From positions 372,001 to 436,000 of the forward strand of contig NZ_JBHSGI010000005.1 in the NCBI RefSeq assembly GCF_042654245.1: a DNA stretch of 64,000 bases, given 5' to 3'. The translations under genes and the position numbers were made by a program. The notes under the pieces were generated by a model, which was given only the letters and a program-made list of their open reading frames with translations, was not told the origin of the DNA and did not search any database. This DNA comes from Seohaeicola_A nanhaiensis (GTDB taxonomy: Bacteria > Pseudomonadota > Alphaproteobacteria > Rhodobacterales > Rhodobacteraceae). Shown here piece after piece: positions 40,364-48,690 of the stretch. The stretch's first letter is position 1, and each line of letters opens with the position of its first letter.

Positions 40364-40510
40364 CCCGCGCGCATTCTTCCTTTGCCATTTCGGCGAAACA
40401 TGCCTATACGCCGCCGGTGCGCCGGATTCGCGTCCGCCGCATATCTCCACGGGCCTGTGCTGGACGACATCCCGGCCTGCGCCATTCCTCTAACCCTGAA
40501 GGAGACCCCG

Positions 40511-40780
40511 ATGTCGATCACTGCCGAAGAAAAACAGCGCCTGATGAAGGAATACGCAACCAAGGAAGGCGACACCGGTTCGCCCGAAGTCCAGGTTGCC
40601 ATCCTGTCCTCGCGCATCGCGACGCTGACCGAACACTTCAAGACCCACAAGAAAGACAACCACGGCCGCCGCGGCCTGCTCATGATGGTTGCCCAGCGCC
40701 GCAAGCTGCTGGACTACGTCAAGGGCAAGGACGAAGCCCGCTACGCCTCGCTGATCGAGCGTCTGGGCCTGCGCCGCTAA
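40511..40780 (+). CDS. rpsO: 30S ribosomal protein S15
   Basis: 89 residues, exact S15 length. AAGGAG lies 7 nt upstream of the ATG. Conserved S15 segments: DTGSPEVQVAILSSRIATLTEHFKTHKKDNHGRRGL and VAQRRKLLDYVKGKD, the 16S rRNA helix h20-h22 contacts. Primary binder of the 30S platform. A strong terminator follows 35 nt after the stop, so rpsO is not co-transcribed with pnp here by simple read-through, unlike the classic rpsO-pnp operon. Confidence 0.97.
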   Translation: MSITAEEKQRLMKEYATKEGDTGSPEVQVAILSSRIATLTEHFKTHKKDNHGRRGLLMMVAQRRKLLDYVKGKDEARYASLIERLGLRR

Positions 40781-40815
40781 ACGTCGGAATACCCCGGGGT
40801 CTCGACCCCACGGAA

Positions 40816-40846
40816 GGCTCCCGAAGGCATCTTCGGGAGCCTTTTT
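40816..40846 (+). terminator. Rho-independent terminator of rpsO
   Basis: Perfect 11-bp stem GGCTCCCGAAG/CTTCGGGAGCC (40816-40826 and 40831-40841) with GCAT loop, followed by TTTTT. Textbook intrinsic terminator. Confidence 0.95.
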
Positions 40847-41016
40847 GCATGGGGCACGCCCTGCCTTGATCCGGGGCCACCGCCGGCCTAGATCCCCACC
40901 ATCATGTTCACGTCCACATTCTTTCCGCGAGTCTGAGCGACCTCCGTCGCAGGCGCCCCGGCGTCTGCTGAATCGCACCGGCCCTGCCACGCAGGCGCCG
41001 AGTTAAGAGATGTGAC

Positions 41017-41808
41017 ATGACTGCTTCCCAAGACACGCGCCTGACACCGGATCAGGTCGAACACTTCATCAATGACGGTTTCATCAAGCTCCCAGACGCC
41101 TTCCCCCGCGACCTGGCCGAGGCCTGCCGCGCCGAGCTCTGGGCTGATACCGGCCTCTCTTCCAGCCGCCCCGAAACCTGGACCCGGCCCGTGATCCGTC
41201 TGGGACCGAAATCCTCGCCCCCCTTCGTCGCCGCCGCCAATACCCCGCGCCTGCGCGCCGCCTATGACGCGCTGGCCGGCAAGGGGCGCTGGATCGCCCC
41301 GCAGGCGCTCGGCACCTTCCCCATCCGCTTTCCCTCGACCCAAAGCGCCGGGGACGACGGCTGGCACGTGGACATGAGCTTTGGCACCGACAGCCCCGAT
41401 TTCATGGACTGGCGGGCGAATGTCACCAGCCGCGGACGCGCCCTGCTGATGCTGTTCCTGTTCTCGGATACCGGCCCCGACGACGCCCCCACCCGAATCC
41501 GCAGGGGCTCGCATGCCGCCATCGCCCGCGAGCTGCTCCCCCATGGCCCGGCGGGCGCCACGCTGCGGCAGCTGTCGGCCGATGGCTACGCCTCGACCGC
41601 GGACTGCGAGATCGCCCTCGCCACCGGCACGGCGGGCACCGTCTACCTCTGCCATCCCTTCGTAGTGCACGCGGCCCAGCCGCACCACGGGACCGCGCCG
41701 CGGTTCATGGCGCAGCCCCCGCTGCTGCCCGCGATGGACTTCGACCCGGCCCTGCCGCCCTCTCCGGTGCAGATCGCCATTCGCAGGGCCTGCGGCCTGC
41801 CACTCTAG
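41017..41808 (+). CDS. Phytanoyl-CoA dioxygenase (PhyH)-family protein
   Basis: 263 residues. The Fe(II)-binding facial triad is visible: GWHVDMSF (HxD) around residue 114 and a distal His in FVVHAAQPHHGT, with the 2-oxoglutarate-binding Arg in TAPRFM. The N-terminal DQVEHFINDGFIKLPDAFP is the typical PhyH opening. Such enzymes hydroxylate substrates ranging from fatty acyl-CoAs to ectoine, phosphonates and antibiotics; no substrate is implied by neighbours. It is transcribed alone, after rpsO and convergent with the SGNH lipoprotein. Confidence 0.82.
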   Translation: MTASQDTRLTPDQVEHFINDGFIKLPDAFPRDLAEACRAELWADTGLSSSRPETWTRPVIRLGPKSSPPFVAAANTPRLRAAYDALAGKGRWIAPQALGTFPIRFPSTQSAGDDGWHVDMSFGTDSPDFMDWRANVTSRGRALLMLFLFSDTGPDDAPTRIRRGSHAAIARELLPHGPAGATLRQLSADGYASTADCEIALATGTAGTVYLCHPFVVHAAQPHHGTAPRFMAQPPLLPAMDFDPALPPSPVQIAIRRACGLPL

Positions 41809-41829
41809 ACCGTCAGGCCGGCGCGCCGC

Positions 41830-42540
41830 TCAGTTGGCCCCGCGCGCCGGCCCCGCCGCCTCGATCACCGCCGCCACCCGCGCACCGATGGCGGTACTTC
41901 CCTTCACCGAGGGGTGGATATGGTCGAAATCGTGAAAGCTCTTATTCCCGCTCGGCACCAGATCGCTCAGCGGCACGAAGAACACGCCCGGATCGGCCGC
42001 CGCCATCTTCTGCAGCCGGCGGTCCAGCTCGTCGCCCTCGTCGTGGCAATGCTCGATCGGCGAGCCGAAGCCGGGGCTGCGCAGATAGCCAAGGTAGACC
42101 ACCCGCGCGCCGGTGGCGCGGATCATCGAGACCATGTTCACGATGTCGCCCGACCGCCCGTCACGCGCCACCAGCTTGTCCATGCGATGCTCGCAGCGCG
42201 CACAGCCACAACCCAGCCACAGATCGTTGCCGCCGCCATTCAGGATCACCCAGTCCCAGTCGCCGGGGCGATACTGGTTGACGATCTTCATTCCCATCTT
42301 CCCGCTGACCGGCAGCTGATAGATCACATGCGCCCCGACAACCGACCGGTCGATCACCGGCTGGCCCAGAATCTTCTCGACCTGATCGGCAATCGCCATG
42401 TCGTCGGCCCGGTTCCAAGCCAGCATGGAATCGCCCATGGCCAGGATATGCGCGGACTTGCCCGCATTCGTGGTCGGTTCACCGCAGCCCGCAAGCACCG
42501 CGAGACAGGCGCCCAGCAGCGCGAATATGGTCTTCTTCAC
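41830..42540 (-). CDS. SGNH/GDSL hydrolase lipoprotein
   Basis: 236 residues. Signal peptide with lipobox LAVLAGCGEP gives a membrane-anchored mature protein starting at Cys19. Hydrolase block I is ILAMGDSMLAWN (nucleophile Ser), block III GGGNDLWLGCGC, block V DFDHIHPSVKG (Asp/His). Four cysteines around block III (GCGCARCEH and CHDE) may form disulfides, unusual for this family and consistent with the periplasm. It could deacylate cell-envelope glycans or lipids. Convergent with the PhyH gene. Confidence 0.85.
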   Translation of the reverse strand: MKKTIFALLGACLAVLAGCGEPTTNAGKSAHILAMGDSMLAWNRADDMAIADQVEKILGQPVIDRSVVGAHVIYQLPVSGKMGMKIVNQYRPGDWDWVILNGGGNDLWLGCGCARCEHRMDKLVARDGRSGDIVNMVSMIRATGARVVYLGYLRSPGFGSPIEHCHDEGDELDRRLQKMAAADPGVFFVPLSDLVPSGNKSFHDFDHIHPSVKGSTAIGARVAAVIEAAGPARGAN

Positions 42541-42852
42541 GTCAGTTCCCCTACCCTTCTGGAACGGTCACGCCACCGGCCTGCGTCAGCGACGCCCGAG
42601 CGTGGCCGGAGACTCTACCCTGAGGTGACACTCTCGCACGGGAATGCGGCACCGCTTGGGCGGGAGCGGGGCAAATTCCGCTCGGCGGGACGGTCAGCTG
42701 CCGTGACGGGGGCGCGCCGAAGGGCGGCAAGCTGTCCCTTTCCTTCTTGTCCATTCTCCTGTATGGCCCGCGCATCTGAGACGTGACGCCTTTGGCCCCC
42801 GGGCGCGTGCAACAGGATAGGGGGCGGCGGCAATGGGGCCGCCATGCAAAAC
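42541..42852. other. Gene-free stretch upstream of pnp
   Basis: With the leader this gap is 358 bp, divergent between the SGNH lipoprotein and pnp. It should contain promoters for both, but in this GC-rich sequence no convincing -35/-10 pair was recognised. A GGCGGC/GCCGCC pair near 42825-42843 may form a small hairpin. No gene is supported. Confidence 0.4.
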
Positions 42853-42883
42853 GGGAGACCCGGCAGGGGCCGGGAGCGCTCCC
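42853..42883 (+). other. pnp leader hairpin
   Basis: CCCGGC-AGGG-GCCGGG (42859-42874) is extended by outer arms GGGAG (42853-42857) and CTCCC (42879-42883). It ends 15 nt before the pnp ATG. In other bacteria pnp mRNA carries a leader stem that RNase III cuts and PNPase then degrades, giving autoregulation; position fits but cleavage is inferred. Confidence 0.5.
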
Positions 42884-42898
42884 ATACAGGATACGCTG

Positions 42899-45043
42899 AT
42901 GTTCAACATTACGAAGAAGACCATGCAGTGGGGCGAAGAGACGCTCACACTGGAAACGGGCAAGGTTGCCCGTCAGGCCGACGGCACCGTGATCGCCACT
43001 CTGGGCGAAACCTCGGTCATGGCCAACGTGACCTTCGCCAAGGCGGCGAAGCCGGGTCAGGATTTCTTTCCGCTGACCGTTCACTACCAAGAGAAATACT
43101 ATGCCGCCGGCAAGATCCCGGGCGGCTTCTTCAAGCGCGAGGCGCGGCCGACCGAAAAGGAAACGCTGACCGCGCGCCTGATCGACCGTCCGATCCGCCC
43201 GCTGTTCGTCCCCGGCTTCAAGAACGAAGTCCTGGTGATGTGCACCGTGCTGAGCCATGACCTCGTCAACGACCCCGACATCGTCGCGATGATCGCTGCC
43301 TCGGCCGCGCTCACCATCTCCGGCGCGCCCTTCATGGGCCCGATCGCCGGCTGCCGCGTCGGCTTCGAGGATGGCGAATACGTCCTCAACCCGACCGTCG
43401 ACGACATGCAGGACCTGCGCCTGAACCCCGACCAGCGCCTCGACCTCGTGGTCGCCGGCACCAAGGACGCGGTGATGATGGTGGAATCGGAAGCCTACGA
43501 GCTGACCGAGGCCGAAATGCTGGGCGCCGTCGTTTTCGCGCACGAACAGATCCAGCCGGTGATCGACCTGATCATCGACCTGGCCGAAGACGCCGCCAAA
43601 GAGCCCTTCGACTTCCAGCCGGTGGACTACTCCGACCTCTACGCCGCCGTGCAAGGCGCGGGCGAGGCCGACATGCGCGCCGCCTTCGCGATTGCCGACA
43701 AGCAGGAGCGCACCAGCGCGGTTGCCGCTGCCGTCGACAAGATCAAGGCCTCGCTCAGCGAAGAGCAACTGGCCGACATCAACCTCGGTTCGGCGATCAA
43801 AAAGCTCGAAGCCTCGATCCTGCGTGGCGACGTGGTGAAGACCGGCAAGCGCATCGACGGACGCTCGACCACCGACATCCGCCCGATCGTCTGCGAAACC
43901 GGCCTGCTGCCGCGCACCCACGGCTCGGCCCTCTTCACCCGCGGTGAAACCCAGGGCCTCGTCGTGACCACGCTCGGCACCGGCGATGACGAACAGTTCA
44001 TCGACGCGCTGCACGGCAACTTCAAATCGAACTTCCTGCTGCACTACAACTTCCCCCCCTACTCGGTGGGCGAGGTTGGCCGCGTGGGTTCGCCCGGCCG
44101 GCGTGAGATCGGCCACGGCAAGCTGGCCTGGCGCGCGCTGCAGGCGGTTCTGCCGGCCCCGACCGACTTCCCCTACACCATCCGGGTTGTCAGCGAGATC
44201 ACCGAATCCAACGGCTCCTCGTCGATGGCTTCCGTCTGCGGCGGCTCGCTTTCGATGATGGACGCAGGCGTCCCGCTCAAGGCGCCGGTCGCCGGCGTCG
44301 CGATGGGCCTGATCCTGGAAGAAGACGGCTCCTACGCGGTGCTCTCGGACATCCTCGGCGACGAAGACCACCTCGGCGACATGGACTTCAAGGTCGCGGG
44401 CACCGAGAAGGGCATCACCTCGCTGCAGATGGACATCAAGGTCGCCGGCATCACCCCCGAGATCATGGAGAAAGCCCTGGCCCAGGCCAAGGACGGCCGC
44501 CTCCACATCCTCGGCGAAATGTCCAAGGCGCTGTCCTCGGCCAATGCGTTCAGCGTCCACGCGCCGCGCATCGAGACGATGCAGATCCCGACCGACAAGA
44601 TCCGTGAAGTGATCGGCTCGGGCGGCAAGGTCATCCGCGAGATCGTCGAGGTCTCGGGCGCGAAGGTCGACATCAACGACGATGGCGTCATCAAGATCGC
44701 CTCGGCCAATGGCGATGCGATCAAGAAGGCCTACGACATGATCTGGTCGATCGTGGCCGAGCCGGAAGAAGGCGGCGTCTACAAGGGCAAGGTCGTGAAG
44801 ATCGTCGATTTCGGCGCCTTCGTGAACTTCTTCGGCAAGCGCGACGGCCTCGTGCACGTCAGCCAGATCGAAAACCGCCGCCTGAACCACCCTTCCGACG
44901 TGCTGAAGGAAGGTCAGGAGGTCTGGGTCAAGCTGCTGGGCTTCGACGAACGCGGCAAGGTCCGCCTGTCGATGAAGGTGGTCGACCAGGAGACCGGCAA
45001 GGAAATGACCAAGGAAAAGCAGGAAGCGGCCGAAGCCGAATAA
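42899..45043 (+). CDS. pnp: Polyribonucleotide nucleotidyltransferase (PNPase)
   Basis: 714 residues, standard for PNPase. Two RNase PH domains: the first starts MFNITKKTMQWGEETLTLETGKVARQADG, the second around residue 310-550 with the phosphate site (RTHGSALFTRGETQ) and metal aspartates in LGDEDHLGDMDFKVAGT. C-terminal KH domain (DKIREVIGSGGKVIREI) and S1 domain (GGVYKGKVVKIVDFGAFVNF... GLVHVSQI) bind RNA. The enzyme degrades RNA 3'-5' with phosphate and works with the degradosome. The ATG at 42899 is chosen because homology begins there. Confidence 0.97.
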   Translation: MFNITKKTMQWGEETLTLETGKVARQADGTVIATLGETSVMANVTFAKAAKPGQDFFPLTVHYQEKYYAAGKIPGGFFKREARPTEKETLTARLIDRPIRPLFVPGFKNEVLVMCTVLSHDLVNDPDIVAMIAASAALTISGAPFMGPIAGCRVGFEDGEYVLNPTVDDMQDLRLNPDQRLDLVVAGTKDAVMMVESEAYELTEAEMLGAVVFAHEQIQPVIDLIIDLAEDAAKEPFDFQPVDYSDLYAAVQGAGEADMRAAFAIADKQERTSAVAAAVDKIKASLSEEQLADINLGSAIKKLEASILRGDVVKTGKRIDGRSTTDIRPIVCETGLLPRTHGSALFTRGETQGLVVTTLGTGDDEQFIDALHGNFKSNFLLHYNFPPYSVGEVGRVGSPGRREIGHGKLAWRALQAVLPAPTDFPYTIRVVSEITESNGSSSMASVCGGSLSMMDAGVPLKAPVAGVAMGLILEEDGSYAVLSDILGDEDHLGDMDFKVAGTEKGITSLQMDIKVAGITPEIMEKALAQAKDGRLHILGEMSKALSSANAFSVHAPRIETMQIPTDKIREVIGSGGKVIREIVEVSGAKVDINDDGVIKIASANGDAIKKAYDMIWSIVAEPEEGGVYKGKVVKIVDFGAFVNFFGKRDGLVHVSQIENRRLNHPSDVLKEGQEVWVKLLGFDERGKVRLSMKVVDQETGKEMTKEKQEAAEAE

Positions 45044-45067
45044 CGCCTTTCCGGCAAAACCACACAG

Positions 45068-45095
45068 GGCCCCGGCGGAAACGCCGGGGCCTTTT
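45068..45095 (+). terminator. Rho-independent terminator of pnp
   Basis: Perfect 10-bp stem GGCCCCGGCG/CGCCGGGGCC (45068-45077 and 45082-45091) with a GAAA tetraloop, followed by TTTT. Confidence 0.93.
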
Positions 45096-45188
45096 GCTTG
45101 CCGCTAGGTCAGCGCAAATTCCCTCTCGCCGCCAAAAGGTTCCGGGCTAGGCTGGCAGCATGTCACGCAGCAGGGAGGGGGATTCCTG

Positions 45189-46190
45189 ATGAAATACATG
45201 TTTGCGATTGCAGGCCTGATGATCGGCCTGTCCGGTCCGGCGATGGCCTCGCCGGTAACGGATGTCTTCACCAGCTACTACGCCTTCGGCGACAGCCTCA
45301 GCGATGACGGCAAGCTGGGCGCGCTCTATCCGCCCAGCCTCGACGGCCGCTTCTCGAACGGCCGGGTCTGGACCGAATACGTCGCCGATGCCTTTGCCGC
45401 CGCCGGGCGCGATACCGGCAATCTGGCATTGGGCGGGGCGACGGCGGGAGACGTGAACCTGCAGCCGCTCGCGCCGCTTTCGACCTTCAAGGGCCAGATC
45501 AACACCTTCCTCTATTCCATGGCCAACGGCTTCGGCCTGCCGACCGAACTGGCCCCGGTGCCGCAATACGCTGCCACGCCGCCCAATCCCGGAGCGAACC
45601 CGCTCGTCTCGGTCATGTTCGGCGCGAACGACATCTTCCAGGGGTTCAGCCCGGTGGCCGCCGCCCATGCCGTCACCGACAACATCCGCTATCTCGCCAC
45701 CGCGACCGGCGGGGTGTTCAACGACTTCCTGCTGGCCGGCCTGCCCGACCTCGGCAAGACGCCCGCCTTCATGGGGTCGGCGGATGCGACGCTGGCCGCA
45801 CTGGCCTTCAACCTGACGCTCGCCGGCGACGTTCTGGGCCTCCGGGCCGAGGGGCTGAACATCATCGGCTTCGACACCGACGCGGTGTTTCAGGAAATCC
45901 TGGACGACGTGAAGGCCGGCGGCATCAAATACGGCATCCTCGATGCGACCACGCCCTGCACCGCCAGCCTGTCGCAGCCGGGGCCAAGCTGCGTCGGCCA
46001 GATCGACCCCAACCTGCTGTTCTTCTCGGACGGCGTCCACCCCAACGGCAAGGTGCACGAAATTGTCGGCGACCGCGTGATGGCCGTGCTCGAGGACAGC
46101 GTGACCCCGGTGCCGGTCCCGGCCAGCCTGCCGCTGCTGCTCGCCGGGATCGCCGGTCTCGGACTGGCCGCCCGCCGCCGCGCCGCCTGA
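45189..46190 (+). CDS. Secreted SGNH/GDSL lipase-esterase with VPLPA-CTERM sorting signal
   Basis: 333 residues; GGGAGGGGG stands about 9 nt upstream. Residues 1-21 are a Sec signal (ending AMASPV). GDSL block I is YYAFGDSLSDDGKLG (nucleophile Ser), followed by GRFSNGRVWTEYV; block III is FGANDIFQ; block V is FFSDGVHPNGKVH. The C-terminal ~28 residues, TPVPVPASLPLLLAGIAGLGLAARRRAA, are a Pro-rich motif, a hydrophobic helix and an Arg cluster: the VPLPA-CTERM/PEP-CTERM-type tail cut by an exosortase-like enzyme. So it is probably displayed at or released from the cell surface. No exosortase gene is in the window. Confidence 0.9.
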   Translation: MKYMFAIAGLMIGLSGPAMASPVTDVFTSYYAFGDSLSDDGKLGALYPPSLDGRFSNGRVWTEYVADAFAAAGRDTGNLALGGATAGDVNLQPLAPLSTFKGQINTFLYSMANGFGLPTELAPVPQYAATPPNPGANPLVSVMFGANDIFQGFSPVAAAHAVTDNIRYLATATGGVFNDFLLAGLPDLGKTPAFMGSADATLAALAFNLTLAGDVLGLRAEGLNIIGFDTDAVFQEILDDVKAGGIKYGILDATTPCTASLSQPGPSCVGQIDPNLLFFSDGVHPNGKVHEIVGDRVMAVLEDSVTPVPVPASLPLLLAGIAGLGLAARRRAA

Positions 46191-46197
46191 CGCTGGC

Positions 46198-46227
46198 GAA
46201 GGCCCCGGGCGGGCGTCCGGGGCCTTC
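46198..46227 (+). terminator. Hairpin after the VPLPA-CTERM esterase gene
   Basis: 11-bp perfect stem GAAGGCCCCGG/CCGGGGCCTTC around an 8-nt loop, 7 nt after the stop codon. No T-run follows, so termination may be partial. The rest of the 292-bp gap to the next gene shows nothing recognisable. Confidence 0.6.
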
Positions 46228-46482
46228 GGCGTTGAGAGATTGGGGTTCTGCCCGTCGCCATTGTCACTCGGACCAATGGCGCAAACAACGGCGACTCCCC
46301 GAGGATAGGCAGAAGCGGCAACCAGACCCGCCTGCCCCTCTCCCGCTTTCATCCGACCTGCCACGATTTTGCCCCTTGCGGGCCATGCTTGATTCCCAAA
46401 GCGGCGCTTACCCTGCGCTCCGATCTGCTCGCCCGCCGCCCCCCGTCCTGCCAGACGCGCGGCCCTGCCACCGGAGTGCGCC

Positions 46483-47118
46483 ATGACCGAGTCCGTCTTC
46501 CTGCTGGACGCCGCCCGCGCCGGGCATATCGCCGGGCTGGCCTGCGGGCTGGGCCTCGCGTTGGTGGCCGACTTGCTGGCCCTGCGCTCGATCCTGTCCC
46601 CGGTGACACAGCGCGACGTCTGGACCCTGCGCTGCCTGCACCGGATCATCCTCGGCGGGCTGGCGCTGCTCTGGATCAGCGGGCTCTGTATCCTCTGGCT
46701 GCGCACCGGCTTCGACCCAGACCGCTTCTCGCCCAAGCTGATCACCAAGCTGGTCATCGTCACCCTGCTCACCCTGAACGCGCTGGTCATCGGCCGCTAT
46801 GCCCTGCCCCGCTTTGCCGCCTTCTGCGGTCTGCGCTTCGGCGCCTTCCCGGTGCAGGAACGGCTGCGCCTCTCGGTCATCGCCGGGCTGTCGCTCTCCT
46901 GCTGGCTCTCGGCCCTGGCGCTTGGCGTCTTCAGGCAGCTCAAGGCGCTGGACTTCGCAAGCCTCGAAGCGATCTTCCTGCCGCTCTTCCTGGCCGGCAT
47001 CGCCGGCGCGCTGGCGGTCGGGCTGGGCGCCCGCGCCCTCGGCAGCTTTGGCGAGACGCGCGCCTGGCCCGACACCCCCGCCATGGGCCGCGTCCACAGC
47101 CGGATGCTCGGCCTCTAG
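46483..47118 (+). CDS. Integral membrane protein of unknown function
   Basis: 211 residues with five or six hydrophobic segments: AGHIAGLACGLGLALVADLLAL (13-34), ILGGLALLWISGLCILWL (56-73), KLVIVTLLTLNALVIGRYAL (89-108), SVIAGLSLSCWLSALALGVF (131-150) and IFLPLFLAGIAGALAVGLGA (163-182). The pattern resembles small uncharacterised inner-membrane proteins of proteobacteria; no catalytic motif was seen. It is followed 37 bp later by the GT25 gene in the same direction, so co-transcription is likely. Confidence 0.75.
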   Translation: MTESVFLLDAARAGHIAGLACGLGLALVADLLALRSILSPVTQRDVWTLRCLHRIILGGLALLWISGLCILWLRTGFDPDRFSPKLITKLVIVTLLTLNALVIGRYALPRFAAFCGLRFGAFPVQERLRLSVIAGLSLSCWLSALALGVFRQLKALDFASLEAIFLPLFLAGIAGALAVGLGARALGSFGETRAWPDTPAMGRVHSRMLGL

Positions 47119-47155
47119 ACTGGCGCGCCGCGCCCGCCGGGGCTAAGCAGGGCGC

Positions 47156-47854
47156 ATGAGGTCGATGATCATCCACATGGCGTCCAGCACCGCCCGCGCC
47201 GAGAACGTCGCGCGGTTGCTCGACGTCCTGCCGGAGGCCGAGGTGGTCGAGGCCGTCAACGGCCGCGACCCGGCCCAGGTCGCCGATATCGAGGTGGCCG
47301 GGGCGCTGCACCGCCCCCGCTATCCCTTCGCGCTGCGCCCCGGCGAGATCGGCTGCCTCGCCAGCCACCGCCGCTGCTGGGCGCGGCTGGTGGAAAGCGG
47401 CGCGCCCTTCGCGCTGATCGCCGAGGACGACCTGCTGGTGGACCCGCCCCGGCTTGACCGGGCGCTCGACATGATCGCAAGCCACGCCGATCCCGCCATG
47501 TATGTCCGCCTGCCGGTCAAGGCACGCGAAACGCCCGGCAAGGTGCTGGCCGAAGACGGCGACATGCGGCTGATCCTGCCCCGCGTCATCGGCCTGCAGA
47601 CCGTCGCGCAGGTGGTGGGGCGCGACGCGGCCGCGCGTCTGCTGACCGTCACAAAAAGGATCGACCGCCCGGTCGATACGCTCTTGCAGATGCACTGGGT
47701 GACCGGCCAGCCGATCCACAGCCTTCTGCCCAACGGCAACCGCGAGGCAGTGGCGGGCGGCTCGACCGTGCAGGGCACGACAACAGGCAAACTGCGGCGC
47801 GAGGTGCAACGCGCGCTCTACCGCGCGCGGGTGGCGATGCGGCCGCAGCGCTAG
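47156..47854 (+). CDS. Glycosyltransferase family 25 protein
   Basis: 232 residues. The GT25 (LPS biosynthesis beta-galactosyltransferase) pattern is clear: VVEAVNGRD, LRPGEIGCLASHRRCWARLVESGAPFALIAEDDLLVDP, with the metal-binding EDD at about residues 91-93. Such enzymes transfer galactose or related sugars from UDP-donors in lipopolysaccharide or lipo-oligosaccharide assembly, on the cytoplasmic face of the inner membrane. The basic C-terminal helix (KLRREVQRALYRARVAMRPQR) may contact the membrane. Acceptor unknown. Confidence 0.85.
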   Translation: MRSMIIHMASSTARAENVARLLDVLPEAEVVEAVNGRDPAQVADIEVAGALHRPRYPFALRPGEIGCLASHRRCWARLVESGAPFALIAEDDLLVDPPRLDRALDMIASHADPAMYVRLPVKARETPGKVLAEDGDMRLILPRVIGLQTVAQVVGRDAAARLLTVTKRIDRPVDTLLQMHWVTGQPIHSLLPNGNREAVAGGSTVQGTTTGKLRREVQRALYRARVAMRPQR

Positions 47855-47872
47855 GCCACGGCCGCGCGCGGT

Positions 47873-48526
47873 TTACTTGGGCGCCTTGGTGGTGCGCAGA
47901 TAGGGGAAGTGCGTCGTGAACTCCCCAAACTTCGCCTTGGCGTCGGCATCGCTGACCGAGGTCGGGATGATCACGTCATCGCCCACGTTCCAGTTGGCCG
48001 GCGTCGCCACGCCCTTGCCGGTCGACATCTGCAAGCCGTCCAGCGCCCGCAGGACCTCGGCAAAGTTGCGCCCCACCGTCATCGGATAGGTCATCGACAG
48101 CTTCAGCTGCTTGTCCGGCCCGATGATGAAGACCGAGCGCACGGTCGCGCTATGCGCCGGCGTGCGGCCATCGGGCAGATAGGCATCGGCCGGCAGCATG
48201 TCGAAGGCCTTGGCGACCGCCAGGTTGTCATCGGCGATGATCGGGAACCCCGCGCGCGACCCGGCGAATTTCTCGATGTCGCCCTTCCACTTCTTGTGAT
48301 CCTCGACCCCGTCGACCGAGATCCCCATGACCTTGGTGTTGCGCTTGGCCCATTCGTCGGCCAGCTGGGCCACGGCGCCGAATTCGGTGGTGCAGACCGG
48401 GGTGAAATCCTTCGGGTGCGAGAACAGGATCGCCCAGCTGTCGCCGATCCAGTCGTGGAAGGTGATGGTGCCCTGATCGGTTTCGGCGGTGAAGTTCGGA
48501 ACCGTGTCGTTGATGCGAAGACACAT
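47873..48526 (-). CDS. 1-Cys peroxiredoxin (Prx6 family)
   Basis: 217 residues, the Prx6 length. Peroxidatic Cys45 lies in HPKDFTPVCTTEF; the only other cysteine is Cys2, so no resolving cysteine exists and an external thiol must recycle it. Conserved Prx6 segments include VMGISVDGVEDHKKW, FPIIADDNLAVAKAFDML, and RSVFIIGPDKQLKLSMTYPMTVGRNFAEVLRALD. The C-terminal dimerisation arm (NWNVGDDVIIPTSVSD) is present. Reduces H2O2 and alkyl peroxides in the cytoplasm. Convergent with the GT25 gene (18-nt gap). Confidence 0.93.
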   Translation of the reverse strand: MCLRINDTVPNFTAETDQGTITFHDWIGDSWAILFSHPKDFTPVCTTEFGAVAQLADEWAKRNTKVMGISVDGVEDHKKWKGDIEKFAGSRAGFPIIADDNLAVAKAFDMLPADAYLPDGRTPAHSATVRSVFIIGPDKQLKLSMTYPMTVGRNFAEVLRALDGLQMSTGKGVATPANWNVGDDVIIPTSVSDADAKAKFGEFTTHFPYLRTTKAPK

Positions 48527-48690
48527 GTGGTTTTCCCCCTCTAGGTGGTTGCGGAATGGCTTGCCACTCCCTTAGTTAATCCTTTCCGGGCGCGCTTTCA
48601 CCCCCCGACTTGCCCCTGCCGCACCGCAGTGACACAGTGACGCGAATCCGCCCAGGCGGCGGCGCGCAAGACACCGAATGGAGAACTGAG

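Noticed and set aside
42551..44890. A 779-codon open frame opposite pnp
   Set aside because: Antisense shadow of PNPase, which is unmistakable on the plus strand.
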